A stretch of DNA of 64,000 nt from Tricholomella constricta (taxonomy: Eukaryota > Basidiomycota > Agaricomycetes > Agaricales > Lyophyllaceae): positions 248,001 through 312,000 of the forward strand of contig JAACJP010000034.1 of NCBI GenBank assembly GCA_013368375.1, in the 5' to 3' direction. The first letter of the stretch is position 1. Each line of letters begins with the position of its first letter. Of this stretch, positions 10,719-24,700 are shown one piece after another. The translations under genes and the position numbers were made by a program. The notes under the pieces were generated by a model. It did no database searches. It saw only the letters and a program-made list of their open reading frames with translations, and had not been told where the DNA came from.

Positions 10719-12523
10719 ATGATCTTCCGCCATACTCTTTCTCGCAGAGATGCCTTACTGGTTCTAATTGGAGCGACGGTAATGCATGTGTGGTCTATGT
10801 TGAGCTCTACTCGGACCGTTCTCGATCAATCCATTGTAATCGACACTCAGTACCACAACGTTCCCCAACAATCCTATGCCCACCCTCTAACACGTATCTC
10901 AACGCTAGTCTCTACTGAAATCGAGACCCAGACGGAAACGAGCACCGTCTTCCTCGACGCGTCCCCCGCTCCCACGTCGGTCGACACACCACCACCTCTT
11001 GCTCTCAATCATGAGCTTCCGCTCACCTCAATAATCTCTCATGCTCCCGGATGGACTCTATTCCGTAACTTATACATGTCTAATGGAACCCTCTACATTC
11101 TGTCCTCCAACCGTTCCTTCCCCGAAATACGACTGATGACGAGCACGGGCCTTCCCGCACAGAACACCCCCGAAAACATCGCCGCACGCGAACCGACAAC
11201 GCAGAACATGGATTTCATCACACCGGAGCAGGCACGCGATAGGTGGGGCGCCGGAGAGAAGCACCGGGTTCTCTCAGTCGAAGGCAACACCGCAAGTCCT
11301 CCCTCCAACTCCATTGACTCACTAACTTACAATACCATACAGCTCCTCTTCAACGACCCCAGCCAATTCCTACGACACTACTACCACTTTGTCGCCGAGC
11401 TCTTCTTGGGCACCTGGGCCTTCTGGCACGGCGCCTTCTCCACGCCCTCCTCCAATCCCACATCCGCGTTCGGCCTCACACACCCCCCGCCCCCACCCAT
11501 CCACCGCGCCATCTTCGCGCACTCGAACGCGGACGGCTGGCGCGACGACCCCGGGTTCAACGCGTACTTCCTTCGCGCGGCGTTCCCGTCCCTTACGGTC
11601 GAGGTCCAGGAGGATTGGGCCGACCGCATCGCCGTGACCACCCCTGCCCACCCTAACAAGGAGAAGGAGAAGGACCGGGCATGGCACTTCCCGCTCGTCC
11701 TCCTCGCGGACCGCAGCGCCGCCCACCGTGGGGCGGTCTGTGGGAGCCAAACGCAGCGGACGGCGTCGGAGGCGTGGGAGGCGATGAGAAGGGCCGACCA
11801 GCTTATGGGGCACCGCGTTGGGGGGTGGTGGGAACCGCTGAGGAAGGCGGTGTGGGAGTTCGCTGGAGTTCCACGTGGTGTGGTCACTGGTGATAGCATG
11901 CCTGCGCTGGCGATGCCGGAGAAGGTGGTGATCACGTATATCAGCCGGCAGGGCGTGTCGAGGAGGAAGTTGAAGGGGAAAGATCATGAGGGGTTGGTGG
12001 CGGCGCTTGAGGCTCTTGTAGCGAGGAAGGGAGACGGCTGGGAGTTGGTGGTTCTGCAGGCCGAGAAGCTGACGAAGGACGAGCAGGTTCGAGCTGCTGC
12101 GCGGACGACGGTGTGTTGGGCTACTATCCTCATATTTTCTGCATACGAACGATGCGTTTGGTAGATCCTTCTCGGAGTCCATGGGAACGGACTCACACAT
12201 CTAGTATTTATGAAGCCTACGCGCGCCTCTGCCGTGATTGAGCTGTTCTATCCGGGTGGATTCGCGCACGATTACCATTGGACGTCGAGGGCGCTTGGGA
12301 TGGATCATTATGCGGTCTGGGACGACAAGTACGTCTTTTGCCCTTGAGACGTTACGAAGACCGCTGACTGAGAATGCTGGTGTGCAGATCATATACCTAC
12401 CCGGACGAGCCCCCTGTAAACTATCCAGAGCCGGGCTTCCAGGGGAACGAGATACCAGTCAGTGGGCCGGCTGTTGCGCGGCTCATCGAGGAACATGTTG
12501 AGCGAAAACGGACCGCAGTCTAG
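10719..12523 (+). CDS. Glycosyltransferase family 61 protein
   Basis: Three exons, 10719-12110, 12165-12328 and 12388-12523, joined by introns of 54 and 59 nt, give 563 residues. The N-terminus (RDALLVLIGATVMHVWSML) is a single signal-anchor segment, so this is a type II Golgi-style membrane protein. The GT61 (DUF563) domain is recognised from LLFNDPSQFLRHYYHFVAEL, KVVITYISRQGVSRRKL, and, across the first intron, ILLGVHGNGLTHLVFM. VIELFYPGGFAHDYHW and the last exon SYTYPDEPPVNYPEPGFQGN follow. GT61 enzymes transfer sugars such as xylose or GlcNAc to proteins or glycans; the substrate here cannot be told. The gene lies alone, divergent from nothing obvious. Splice joins restore a conserved frame, so the model is good. 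Confidence 0.88.
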
Positions 12524-12847
12524 TGTTCCGCCGATGTGTGCCTTCACTTCTTGTTGTATACGCAATGTTTTTTGCAAGGCTTTTGTTATTGTTATTGTCG
12601 TCTCAGCCTTTTTGTTGCGCTACCTGGGACCGTCGGATATAGATGTGTAGATATGTATGGTATTGACTGCCAACATACATTTCGATAGACGCACGGCGAG
12701 CGAGGATCCGCGATTCTTGGGAAGGAGGCAATCAGGAAGTCCTTATGATGGTTCACGATGACAACCTCTGATGCGAAATTCTGTTTATTAGCGGTTCTAC
12801 GACCTCCCTCTATGTAGATCACAGTATACAATTCCCTATGGAAAAAC
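12524..12847. other. Short tail-to-tail intergenic region
   Basis: Lies between the 3' ends of the plus-strand GT61 gene and the minus-strand leucyl-tRNA synthetase gene. No coding sequence; presumably both 3' UTRs and their polyadenylation signals. Confidence 0.5.
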
Positions 12848-15800
12848 CTAGACGTTACGATATTCGAATGCTGGGCTGCCGGGCTCCGACGTGTCGATGA
12901 TACTCTTGGAATATCCAGGCTCATTCTCCTTCTGCCGCGCCTCGTCGACGGAGAGAACCTCCGCATCCACGAGCCCGAGGGATTTCTTCAGGTAGGGCAG
13001 AATCTCCCGCAGGACCTGGCTCTCCGAGAACGGCAGCGTGCGCCGGAAGGCGGTCTGCGCACCGAATTGGGACATGCGTTTCTATACCGCGATCAGGTTC
13101 AGTGCCAAAATAAAAGAAATCAGCGGAAAGTGCCAACATACCTTGAAGGCCTGCACGAACGGCATCGCGCGCTTATCCTTGATCAGCCCGCGCTCCGTCA
13201 GCAGCTCCCTCACTTTCACATCGTCGACCTTATCCGCCACCTCGTCGTATGCCTCCTTCACCGCCTGCACGCAAGTGTCCTGCCACTCCGGGAACGCCGT
13301 CGCCACATATATCCGCACGCTCTTTGGCTTCTTCGGGTCAAATGCGCCGCCCATTGCGTTCGGCCCCTTCTTGCCCTTGGCCTTCTGCAGCATCTTCAGC
13401 AGCGCTGTCTCTGCGTCGCGGATCGTCTTGATCGTGCCACGCATGTACGAGGCCGCCTCGAGGATGGTCGGGTCCACGGGCTTCTCGGGCGTCGGCCAAG
13501 AGGCGCATTGGATGGACGTCGGCGACTTGAGGATCGCGCTGTAGATGTGCTCGGCGAAGTGCGGTGCGACGGGGGTGACGAGGAGAGCTGCGGTGCGCAT
13601 CCAATAGCGCACGAGGTCGCCGTGCATGCCGATGTCGGAGGTCACCTCGCGGTACCAGTCTCGTGCGCTCTGGAACTCGTAGAAGCCGAATTTGAGCGCG
13701 TCTTTGTAGTTGGTACTGTGTGGATGTGATATAGGGATGGGTAAAATGAGAGAAGGCTCATGAACTTACGCCTCGTAGTGACTCTGCGTGACGTTGATGA
13801 GCTCGTTAATCTCATGTTCGAACACTTCGTCGTGGTACGTGCGGGGCCCATGGCGGAGGGTGGCTTCATCTTTGACCATATCCTAGTTTACTCACCGTCA
13901 GTTATTTGAAGAAAGGTCCAATATGGAGCAATGACCCACTTCACACCATCCGAGCAGAGTATGAATTCTCAGAATGTTGGCGTTGGCGGTCTTCTCCTCA
14001 AAGTTCGCATCCTCCAAACCATCGCCAGCATCAGCCAACGACAGGCGCGTCGCATCAGCGCCAAACTTGCGGATTCCATCGCGCAAAGTCAAGAAGTTGC
14101 CCGCGCTCTTGGACATCTTCTTTCCGTTCAGCGTCAGATGCCCGTTCGTGCGCATGCTTAGCGGCAATTTGTCTTCGGGGAAGATTGCAGCGTGGTTGTA
14201 CAGACAGAACGTCAAGTGGTTCGGCACGAGGTCCTTAGCGGACGAACGAATGTCGAAAGGGTAGAAGTAGTTGTACTCGTGCTTGAGCTTGTCGGCCTTC
14301 TCTCGCGGGAGGGGTGAGGGGTCGGGGAAGGGCCCATCGCAGAAGATGTATTCCCAGATATCGTCCGTCATTTGCTCGGGAACGATACCCAGGGGACCGG
14401 GCTTGGAGCCATCGAGGCTGTTCTCTGTAATTCGCAATGATCAGAGTCAGATGTAGCCTATATTAGAACTCTGAACATACCATGGAGAAGCTGAGCAACG
14501 GTGTAGTAAGACATGTAAATGGTCGAGTCACTCAGGGATTCGACGAGGAAGTGCGGGTCCCACGGGAGCTTAGAGCCAAGGCCGTAGGTACGTGCACAAG
14601 CCCATTTGTTGAGCCACGCCAGCGTCTTCTCGAAAGCATGGCGCGTCTCTGGCGTGTACAGGTTCATCTTCGCCAACAGCCTTCAGATGCTCATTAGTGC
14701 CTTGTATAGAAGAGAGAAACTTCAGCAATACTCACTTCTCGACCTGTCCCCTCCAGACATCTTCTCCGTAGTCCAAATACCACTGGTCCATGAGGGCGAT
14801 CACACACTCGTCCGCACTCCGCGAGATGACAAGGCCCTCCGGCTCGGCGTACGGAAAGGCCAGTCCGGCCTCGATCATGCGATCCCGGACCTTGCCCTTC
14901 GCGTCCTGCACGGGCATGCCCTTGAATTCACCAACGAGCATCGTACCACTGTAGAAGCCCTCTTTATATGCGATTTCCTTCGCTTCCAGCAGCTGCTTGG
15001 TGTCCTTCTGCGACTGCACCTTGAGCGCGGAGAGGAGCGCGGGGGCGCAGAGATCGCCGTAGTTTGGAGTATTGATGACGGGGACGGGATCAATGGCAGC
15101 CCAAGCGGGGTCGATCTTATAAAATGCTGCCTTTTTGCGGAGGTCGAAGAGGGTTTGACAGTCATCGGGCGAGTCGGAGGGCACAGAGGTGACAACACCG
15201 GTTCCCTGAGGGGGCATAGGTTAGATAAATTAGATCGTTAACTTCCTGTGGCGGACCTTGGTAGCGATAACATTGTCCATAGGCAGGACGTATACTTCGG
15301 GATTGATGGCGAAGGGGGCTTTGATCTTGGTGCCAATGAGCTTGTCACCGCTGATCTCGACGAGCTGATTGACGATGCCCCGGGGAGTCGAGGTACCTTG
15401 GAAGGCCATGTTGCGGGCTGCACGATGAGTGCACAGGAAGGCTTCCTTATCGTTGACTGCAAAGACGCCATACTTGATGGACGTGCCGACGTAGCAATTT
15501 GTTTGCCCATACCTGCGATCCGTTAGCTTTGGAAGAAACAGAAGAACCAGAATACTCACATAGTCTCGGGACGGAGCGTCGCAGCCACCAGGAAGACCTT
15601 GCGCCCACCGACCTTGCCTTCAATAGCCTCTTTCGCCGCAGGGCTCCAATTGACCACCTCCATCTTGATGCCGGTGTACTCCTGTGGTCCAATTCCCTCG
15701 CCGTCCGCACGATCGTGGTCCATGCATGGCTGGCCGTCCTTCGGGCTATAGACAGTGTACCGTTCGCCAAATTTGATCTTGCCGAGCGCGTGCAGCTTGT

Positions 15801-16674
15801 TAACTTGCCAACGAACAAAGGAATCATAGTACGGGTTGGCGTCAGTGGTGAGGAACGAGCGTCTCCAGTCGATGCGAGAACCAAAACTATTATTATCATC
15901 CTGTAAAAGAAGTCAGTACCGAACACGAATGATGATATTACACGTACGATGGCGATGGGAGGGAAGATGGTCAACCAGTGGTGGGGGTCGGAGAATTTCT
16001 TGATCTCGGCGCGAGGGATTCCAATAGACTCCATGATTTGGAATTGGTAGGTGTGTCCGGTCGACTTTGCAACAAGCTTTCCCTTCTTCGCCTTGCTCTT
16101 GTCGACTGTGGTCTCGGCAACCTCAGCCTCCTCCTTCGCAGCCTCGGCAGCATCAAGCTCTGCCTGCACCTTCTCATACCGTTCGAAATCCGGCCCAAAC
16201 AGCTCAATCTCGCGAATGATCTTGTCTGCTGAAGCCTGCACACCCATTCAATTTTACATTCAAATGACACATACCGCACGTACCTTGATGGGCATCCCAG
16301 TGACGTGAAAACCATGGGGGAAGAGGACGCGTTTACCGAGCATGCGCTGGTAACCGGCGGCGAATTCGATCTTGGAGATGGTGAACGCATGGCCCAAATG
16401 TAGACTGCCGTTCATGTAGGGAAAGGGAAAGGTGCCGAACCATTTCGGGTGTTTTTCGCGGACCTCTGCGGGGGTGAGGCCAGCGAGCTCCTCCGGAGCA
16501 GGTGCATTGACCTCGAAAAGATGCTCGCTACGCCAGCGCGCCTGGTACTTTTCTTCGAGGGCCTGGAGATGGTCCCGCTTGCCTGTCTATATGGAGATCA
16601 ATAGTGAATTTGAGCACAAACGCTCGGGAGGAGACGACGTGGCGGACCTGTGCAAGTTCTATCGTCTGTGACAT
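12848..16674 (-). CDS. LRS1: Cytosolic leucyl-tRNA synthetase
   Basis: A multi-exon class I aminoacyl-tRNA synthetase of eukaryotic cytosolic type, attaching leucine to tRNA-Leu. The start at 16674 gives MSQTIELAQ, then after a short intron [18 protein letters not shown]. The HIGH motif is in [14 protein letters not shown] and the KMSKS motif in [13 protein letters not shown]. The CP1 editing region lies between, for example [20 protein letters not shown] and [16 protein letters not shown]. The LeuRS-typical [16 protein letters not shown] and the anticodon-binding region ([18 protein letters not shown]) follow. The C-terminus ends [11 protein letters not shown] at 12848. The gene has at least ten exons with introns of about 50-60 nt. 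No breaks or missing motifs seen. I give the yeast-style symbol only as the orthologue name. Confidence 0.96.
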
Positions 16675-17400
16675 AGGGGGTAAACCAGTATGAAGCGAAC
16701 GAGTGAAGGATAGTGTACAAGTCCTGAAAGGACGGGAGCACAACGAGAGAAGATTAAGAGCTCGTATCGTGTAAATCGCGGATGCCTATCGATCCAAGTC
16801 ACGGACAGTCAAATTTTTTTGGTCGCGTGGTCTAATCTTATCTGATAGACTTTAATTGATTTTCCGCACTGAATTGCGCGCCGACGGATTCATGAGGAGT
16901 ACGCTCTGTAAATCTAAGCATAGAATGAGAAATAACTGACCCAGAATTCATGGAAACTAGAGAGGGTACGTATTTCTGGAGTTGAGAGTTCTTAAGGATC
17001 CGTGATTTATTGTTCAGAGCGTTGTTCTTGGCGCCTAGTCTTGATTGTGCCTGGCTACCAAAGAGTAATTGCCAGAAATCTATGTCAGCGTTAATACTTT
17101 AGAAGTCACAGTGGGGGAGAAAGAGAATGTATCAGTGTTGTGCTTAGGATGTATGGTGGAAGGCCATGGAGGTTCAAGTTCGTGATCAAGCCGGCAGAAT
17201 GAGTAACCTGATGTTGTAATTATTCTACGCGACTTCTCCGTCAATTTTTCTTCTAAGAGCTGTCCCTCAATGAAAGGCAGACTTAGCATGGGCTCGTCAT
17301 TCAGTGGAATATAAAGAAGGAAAGTAGGCGGGAAACCAGATCTTATCAGATAAACGCCATTGAAGGTGACGTGCCGAGTGTTGTGATTTATTTACGTTCC
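16675..17400. other. Divergent intergenic region between LeuRS and SFT2
   Basis: About 725 bp between two divergent starts, so it should contain both promoters. AT-rich with a T7 tract near 16814. An upstream in-frame ATG at 17371 extends the SFT2 frame by ten residues and is discussed there. No other feature supported. Confidence 0.5.
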
Positions 17401-18305
17401 ATGGCTCCCGCCTCGTCAGAACAGAATTTTAGGTCCAATCTCTCTCAGTTCCGCTGGGCGCGCGGCAACACCGACGATTCTGCACCAGCCGCCCCAGCGC
17501 CTGCCGGGAACCCATTTTCGCGCTTCTACAATACTGTCGCGGGCGACTACATCCCTTTACGCTCCAGCGAACGCTCAAACGAGGATGAAGCTTGGTTTGC
17601 GCTCTCAAGTTGGGAAAGGTGAGTTGATCCGAGCTTGACGTGACCAGGGAACTCAAGTCGATGGTGTTTCCGTAGGCTACTAGGGTTTGGAGGATGTTTG
17701 GTGGGCGCTGCAGTGTGTTTCTTCGTCTCGTTCTTGACCCTACCACTCCTTGCGATACGGTGCGTCCATATCTTCCAGTATCCTCTAGATCGTGGACTAA
17801 GGATGTACTACAGGCCAGCGAAGTTCGCACTATCATTTAGGTAGGTCTATTTCACCTTCAGCGCGCCTGTCGCATGACCTCACAGATCCGCAGTCTCGGA
17901 AGCCTGCTCGTCATGTTTGGGTATGTGGTCTATTCAAACCACATCATGGCCCTCCTGCCATCTCATATCTCATGCTTCACAGCTTTTCGGTCCTAATAGG
18001 TCCAATAAACCACATCAAACACCTTGTTTCCGCAGAACGCCTCCCTTTTTCCGCCGTCTACTTTGGTAGTCTCGGCCTCACACTCTACTTCTCCCTTGGG
18101 GTACGTCTTCCCTGTAGTTAGTTGAACAGCGATCCTAATTTCGCGCGTTTAGGCCCATTCATACCTAGGCTCCCTTATCTGTGGCGCTGTCCAGGTTGTC
18201 GCCCTTGTCGCCTACGTTCTCGCCTACTTCCCTGGTGGCACACAGACTCTTCGTCTCGGTGGACAACTCGCTCTTCGCGGTGCCGGCGGCATCCTTCCAC
18301 GGTAG
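17401..18305 (+). CDS. SFT2: SFT2/GOT1-like vesicle transport membrane protein
   Basis: A small tetraspan membrane protein of the SFT2 family, which works in retrograde fusion of endosome-derived vesicles with the late Golgi. The cytosolic N-terminus carries AGDYIPLRSSERSNEDEAWF; the conserved ALSSWERLLGFGGCLVGAAV leads into membrane segment one. Later exons read RPAKFALSFSLGSLLVMFGF, SVLIGPINHIKHLVSAERL and FSAVYFGSLGLTLYFSLG. The last one, AHSYLGSLICGAVQVVALVA, ends GAGGILPR before the stop at 18305. Exon 17814-17840 is only 27 nt. The donor before the HSYLG exon is GTACGT and the acceptor TTTAG. The start at 17401 is chosen over 17371 because the extra residues are not family-like. Function is inferred from family membership. 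Confidence 0.93.
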
Positions 18306-18727
18306 CTCCTACGCGATTTGATTTCTGGTGGACTTTAGATTGGCGGGCGTGTGTATTTTTGTATCTACTTTTACATCGAGGTGCTGCTTAAAGGAAGACA
18401 ACATAAAACATCGTTCACTCGTTCGTTTGGATTTTAGCTGTGGATGTGGGATGCTGAGCGTAGGTTATTACACAGCTGGTTGAGGTCCTCAGAGGAGGCC
18501 GCTCGACCATCGGTGAGGGGCTCTGGTGTACGACTTGCTTTGGGATTAATTATATTTATAGTGGTTGAACTGATCAATATTTCAATGGTCGAACGGAGGA
18601 GCTTGAGTGAGGACAAGCTGTACAGGCAATCCTATTTCGTCAGATCTACGCACATACCGTCTATAACAAAGCAGAAGAGAAAGGTTGACGATCACAAAAC
18701 GACAGCACCAATACTGACATCACTTCC
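18306..18727. other. Tail-to-tail intergenic region
   Basis: Between the 3' ends of SFT2 (plus) and the nucleoporin gene (minus). No coding sequence seen. Confidence 0.5.
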
Positions 18728-21700
18728 TCAGTCCTCGTCTCGCGCAGACGGATCGTGCAGCAGCCCTGCACTATCGCGGAGCCGCCGCGCCATAATCTCG
18801 ATATACCCATGGCTCTGGCCGTGTGTCTCCGGATCCTGTACCAAAAAAGGAAAGGGAAAATGAGCAGGGATTTTGCGGATTCTGATTCCACGTCTTCCAA
18901 AGACGGAAGCAATCGCGTATTCAGGACGTACCAGATACAGATCTAGCCCCTCGAGTTTGCCCAGTGCAGGCCCCAACCGTCTTCCCACGTCGGCCTTGAA
19001 GACCTCGGGGTCTGGCGCTGCCAGGAAACGCATCGCTGCGTTTATGCCTAGGGCACCTTGGGGTTTGGCGCTGGTGAAGAGAGTGGAAGAGGATAGGGAC
19101 GCGGTAGGCGCGGGGAGCGCTGCGGCGGGGGAGGCGTAGTGTTGAATATGCCGCCAGATGAGGAGTAGCAGCATTTCAGTGGTGTCTACAGGAAAGAGAT
19201 GTAAATGGGAGTGGCGAGTGGCAGAGGAAGTGATGACATACCTAGCAAGACACGCGCTTCTCTCGTCGCACCCCGCTTGACGTTCTCAAGCTCCTCGCAG
19301 ATTAACTGGCGTTTCTGCCCAATGTCCAGGTCGTGCAATAACGACGCATGAATATCTTGTACAACCTGCGGTATTGCTGAGCCATTGTCTGAAAATTGTC
19401 ATAACGAACTTCGCGTACCTCATTGATATTGTCGACAGTGATATGTTCACGAGCAGCAAGCTCAGCGCTGATATCGGATATTTGTTGAAGTGTGTGAGAA
19501 AGGTCCGTGCAGAGCGCATTGAGCGCTTCCAAGGCGTCGCCGATCGTGGGGATGGTGGCTATATAGTCTTTAGTGGGCTGTTATGAGGAGAAGAGAAGAG
19601 CTCTTACTGAGGAAGTGCGATGGGGCCTGCTCGTCGTGTCGGGGTTGTGTAGTGATTGGGGAAAGTACGACAGTAATCTCAGGTTCTGGATCGTGTCAGT
19701 CGACTCTGTCAGCAAAGTAAGAAAGGAGTAATGTTACCTGTAAAGTCACTGGCGGCACCAATATATACACTTAAGCTTTTCCGCAGAAGTTGTTCCCGTT
19801 GCCGAACCCTAACGTCAAACTTGGAATGCGAACCGTAGCCTGAAATTGAAGACATAAACTGGTTAGGCGGCCCGATAGGTGGTAAATGAACACGACGGAC
19901 CAAATGCGCGTTCATTCGCCCACTGCATTTCCGCATCTGTCTGGGGAACAACATGACCAAAGCACCGGCCACCTCCCAGGCATCGCGTGGCAAGGCCCAG
20001 GATTGCAGCGTGGATGGCACCAAAGCCCGAGTTCGTAGATAGCTGCGAAAGACGGATGAAACTCAGTCGTGACGTCTTAGTGGGGGAAAAGAATTCGCAC
20101 CATTTCACTTTTCGGGACAGAGGGAAGGACACTGGCGGAAAGGGTCACGATAAGGTGAATCTCTTCTAGCAGCGATAACGGAACATAGTCTGTGTCATTT
20201 TTTAGGAGAATCGCAATAGTGGAACTGTGACTGGTGAGAAGATCCAACGCCTGTGAGGTAAGTTAGTAACGATACACAAATCAATGATCACACCGAGACA
20301 TACCTGATTGATGATTGTGCTATGTTTGCTTCCGAGCGTGGCAAGCATACCATCAACCAGCTGCAGCGTGGGCATGAAGAGTTGATGATAACGCTGAATT
20401 GCGGATGGTAGGAAAGAGTCACGGTCTGTTCATTAAAAAAGTCAGATGATCATAAAGACCACGCCGTTGTGGAGAAACAAACCCATAAAAGACTGATCTG
20501 CCTCTGGTCGCGCATCAAGGAAATCGCATTGCGCCAGAACAGGTACCAACTGCGCTTCTAACAGTCGCTCTGCTCCTGCACGCGTTTGAGTCATTCGTAT
20601 AAAGAGTGACATTTTGGCCTCATAGACATAGAGTGGATTCAAGTCATCTACAGGCAATCTCATTAGTAAAGGTGAAATAATAGAGGGACACTGCGCACCA
20701 GGATCAGGCTTGAGCACTGCTAATAAACGCGAGTCTGACTCCTTCAAACCCCTCACGAAGTTCGACAGGATTCCATGCCGGGTCAGTGCCGATAAAACAA
20801 TGTGATGCTTCTCTGCTCCTGAGAGTTGAACAAGGGCATCCAATAGCATAAACGCGACCGTTTTCCATACTTCCGTCCCGTCGATAGCATCTCGTGAGAT
20901 CGTACCAACCAAGCGTTCCATGACACTCTTCATGACTGCCAAGCTCCCGACGCTCAGAGTCCGTTCGGAACCTTGTGATTTCGAAAGGCGGTCTAATGAG
21001 GCGACTGACTGGTTTCCGTCAAAGAAGAAGTCCTCCCGGGCGGTAGACGCTGCCAAAGATAGCGCAAAGTTATCCCTATTCTCGATCACGGCGGTTACAT
21101 CCTTGCTGGAGGAGCTAATCAGATGAACATAGTTGATGAGCGCGGCATAAAGATTTCCGCGAACAAGCTCCACGCGATTGTTTTCGACGATGCACTCCAG
21201 AATACTGCGGAGGATAGAAAATAGGCGCTCAGCGGGCAGGGAGCCAGATTCAGCGTTACCGCCCGCCGATTGGGCAATGAGCTGTTGTCGCCTATCCTCC
21301 CGCAGCTTGGTGATTGATGAAAGAGCAGCCTCAGAAAGCAGTACCGCCGTCGACTCTTCAATGTCTGCGGAACGAATTGCAGTGGGAAGGACATGCAGCA
21401 GGTCGAACAGCATGTTCTCCCGCCGGTCGTGGGGTAGTCGGTCGAAACATTTGGTCAGCGTGAGGTCCAAGAGTCGTCTCCAGGCCTCATAACCACGAGC
21501 CACAGAATAGGTGACCTCTCGACGATGATTTTCGATAACACAGCTTTCCAAGATATACGCGGCTTCTCGCTGGAGTTGTTCTGCATGTGCAGCTGTGACC
21601 ACGTTGCCCTGTGCGTGGAGTGTACGTTTCGCAGCAGTCAAGAGTGATAGGACGGCTGTCCTGTCTATAATTTCGCATCCTGTACTATCTGAACGCACAC

Positions 21701-24700
21701 ACGACTGAAGATTGAGTTGCCCGAGAAACTGGAGCTCAATCGATTCGACAGCCAAGCTGTCTGACCAATCGAACATCAGGGATTGGAGGAACTCGATGAC
21801 ACGCATGTGAGATTGTCCGACTTCCTGGAATTGAGGGAAGGGATCGTCTTCGAGTGCGTCGTGATCGGATGCATTTCCAAAGAGGATTTCGAGTAGCTCG
21901 GAGACGCCTTTCAAGTGACCCTTGTTCGTGAGGATGTGAAGGTCCAGAGCAACGAGGTCGAAGATGCAGGAACGCAGGCGGAGAAACGAGCCTAACGAGG
22001 GAACAGTTGTTATGACACGAGTGCCATCGTTGTATTGTACCTGGACGTAGGGTTGCTGGAGCGTCTGCGGGACTTGAGAGGGTACCCTTGCGAGTTGGCG
22101 AGCAAAAAAATCTTCCCGAGTGCGAAGATAACGAGTGGTGAAGTCTGAGGTCCTGGGATGAGTGCAGAGTTGGTACACAACACGATAGCATTTCTCCGCC
22201 AGTCCTGGCAGGCTGACGAAGAGCGGTGTCGACTGATCCTGGTCACGCTCCCTGCCCTTGCCTCTCACACGAGGTACACCAGCGTTCACCAGATCGAGAA
22301 GGACGTGAATACTGGTTCGGCGTGCTCCCAATGCATGAGGATCCTGAATCTGCTGATCCTGCTTTGCTGCACCGAAAAGCAAGAAATGTGCGATGTTCGG
22401 GAATGGGCGGGTAGGTTCTGTCTCTTGAATTAACAGATCGAGAGCTGCAAGCCTGATAGCCTGTGCGAGTTGAGGGGTTTCATCCAAATCCGGCGCTCCA
22501 GCACCCGTAGTCTCTTCAGCGAGAGTTTCGGCGTCCGCAACGTCCTCCAAGGTCTCTACGTTCATAATATCTACAAAACCCGCCATTATGCGCTCGGAAT
22601 CGCTGCTTCGATCAATCAACGTGGCCAGGTTGGACGACGGCGAGCTTGTTGACAGTGCTGAAATGATCTTGACGGACAAAAGCACCAATTCTGAGTAATT
22701 CGGGAAAGCGACATAAGCTGCAAGGGCTGGAATGTAGTGAGGGCCAAACGTCAATTCTTGATCGAACTTCGTGTAAAATGAGCGTGAATGGGCTTGACCA
22801 ACGATAGGGGCACTGTCGATTTCCATCAACAATGGAACGAGAACGTCAAGGAATATATCTTGGATTTCCAAGATGCGATGTACTATGCGAAGGACGCGTA
22901 TGATGGTGCTCGCGAAATATGGTTCTTCTTCTGCAAAGTCCTTCTCAAAGCCCTTAACACCTTCCACGATATACGACAAGATGCTGGCTTGAAGAGGAGT
23001 ACGCGTGAGCAGGCACTTCATGACGTCGTAACCAGGGTGCACCAGCAGAGGAATGAGAGTGTCACCCTTGAGCGGCACGCCTTCCGGATTGTTGACCAAG
23101 GATTCTAGATCAAAGCTAGCCAGTGCCCGTTCGATGTAACACAAACATAGGTCGTTCGTTTGCCATCGATCCGAGGGACGAGAATATTCTCGATTGGGAA
23201 TATTGGCAAAGACATTGTCAATGATGAACGCAGTGAAGGGGTGGATACCTGGAAGGCGGTACGGCTGACCCAACGTCTCTGGAACAGTGTTCATGGGCTG
23301 GGCATCAACAAGACGGTCTTTGAAGGGAATTCGCTTAGGAGTGTGAATCATTGTGCTAAGCAGCTTCAAAAACGGGATGGTGGACGGGTACAGCTTGTGC
23401 ACAGCTTCAATCTCCTCCAACTCGGCCTCGACACCCTTGACAGGCGCAACAGTCCCAAATGGTCCCGCTGGATTGACCCGGACATTGATGACTTCAAGCC
23501 TTTCCATCAATGTCCATACAGCTTTGCAGATCTCCACACCCGGAACGCCCGCTCCAGGTTCGCAGAAGGCCGAGAGAGTCTCAAATAGGGCGCCTTTTAA
23601 TTCCAATGGGATCCCCAGGGGAATGAGCGACACTAATGTCGGGATGACGCGGAAGTGCGCATGTCCTGAAATGGTGACACGGACGGCGACTGAATGGGTG
23701 ACGACTGTTGACAAAAGGTGAAGGAACGATTGGGCGAGCAGAACGTCTTTTGGACCGATACTTATATGTTGTGAGGGTGGTGGACGAGATGGAGAGAGAT
23801 TCGCGGAACTGCCGCCCAAACTATTGAAGCCAAGGTGTTGTTGTTGCTGCTGCTGCGGACGAGGATTCGTCGAGCTCGAAGCCCAAGATTCCAAGATACC
23901 GAACACGGCAGTCCATGACACGGAAGGCCCTGCCGACGAGGATGAGGGCAGCATGCTTCCCGGAATAACTTCTCCACTGCCTCTGGCCATAAAGTTGTAA
24001 GCAAGCTCACTGCATTGCTGGCCCTTGGCCAGGCCACCTAGCATGTCGTAGAGTGCCGTCGACATGGTAATATCGTTCCCAGGCGTCGACCACACTGCCC
24101 ACTGCAAGAATGCAGGGAGCCTTCCCGCGGTAGTTTCAATGTATTCGAGATACGACGTCCGCGATGCATCAGGTTGTGGACCCGATCCCCAGAACTGTAG
24201 CGCGCGTTCGGGAGGAAGAGAGGAGTATAACAGCCCGATGAAGGAGTAAAGTGTGGCTATGTCGGTACGAGGAGTTGCTGCTGATTTGTCCAAGTCGGAC
24301 GGAGAAATACTGGCCGCAAAGCGGGATGCTGTCCTCGTCCGGTCAGTACGAGCGCTGGCAAGGTCTTCTTGACGTTGTTTGATTTTGCGAAGTTCCGAGG
24401 AGGCATGGGTAATGAGGAGGCGTATTAGGTCCTCGAAAGCTGCCAGAACGAAGGGCTTAAATTCTTCTGGAGGCACGGCGCGGTGATCTTGTTGCTCGAC
24501 GGTCAGGGAAAGGGTGTTCACGAGGGAGGCGGCCGGTGCACTGCCCCGCTTTCGTTGAAGCTGTAAAACTGCGAGGGCGAGGTACGTAAATGCGTCTCCC
24601 TGGACCGCATTCCACACCTGCGTCTCCAACTCTTCCGCACGAAAACCGTCACGATTTTCCAAATTCGGGTCACGGTGCCTCGCTTCAGTCTGAAAAAGAG

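Noticed and set aside
11370..12200. 276-codon open frame opposite the GT61 gene
   Set aside because: It is GC-rich shadow coding of the GT61 exon; its translation is Arg/Pro/His-rich with no domain, and the plus strand has a clear conserved product.
13067..13729. 220-codon plus-strand frame
   Set aside because: Antisense shadow of the LeuRS C-terminal exon, which shows strong family conservation on the minus strand.
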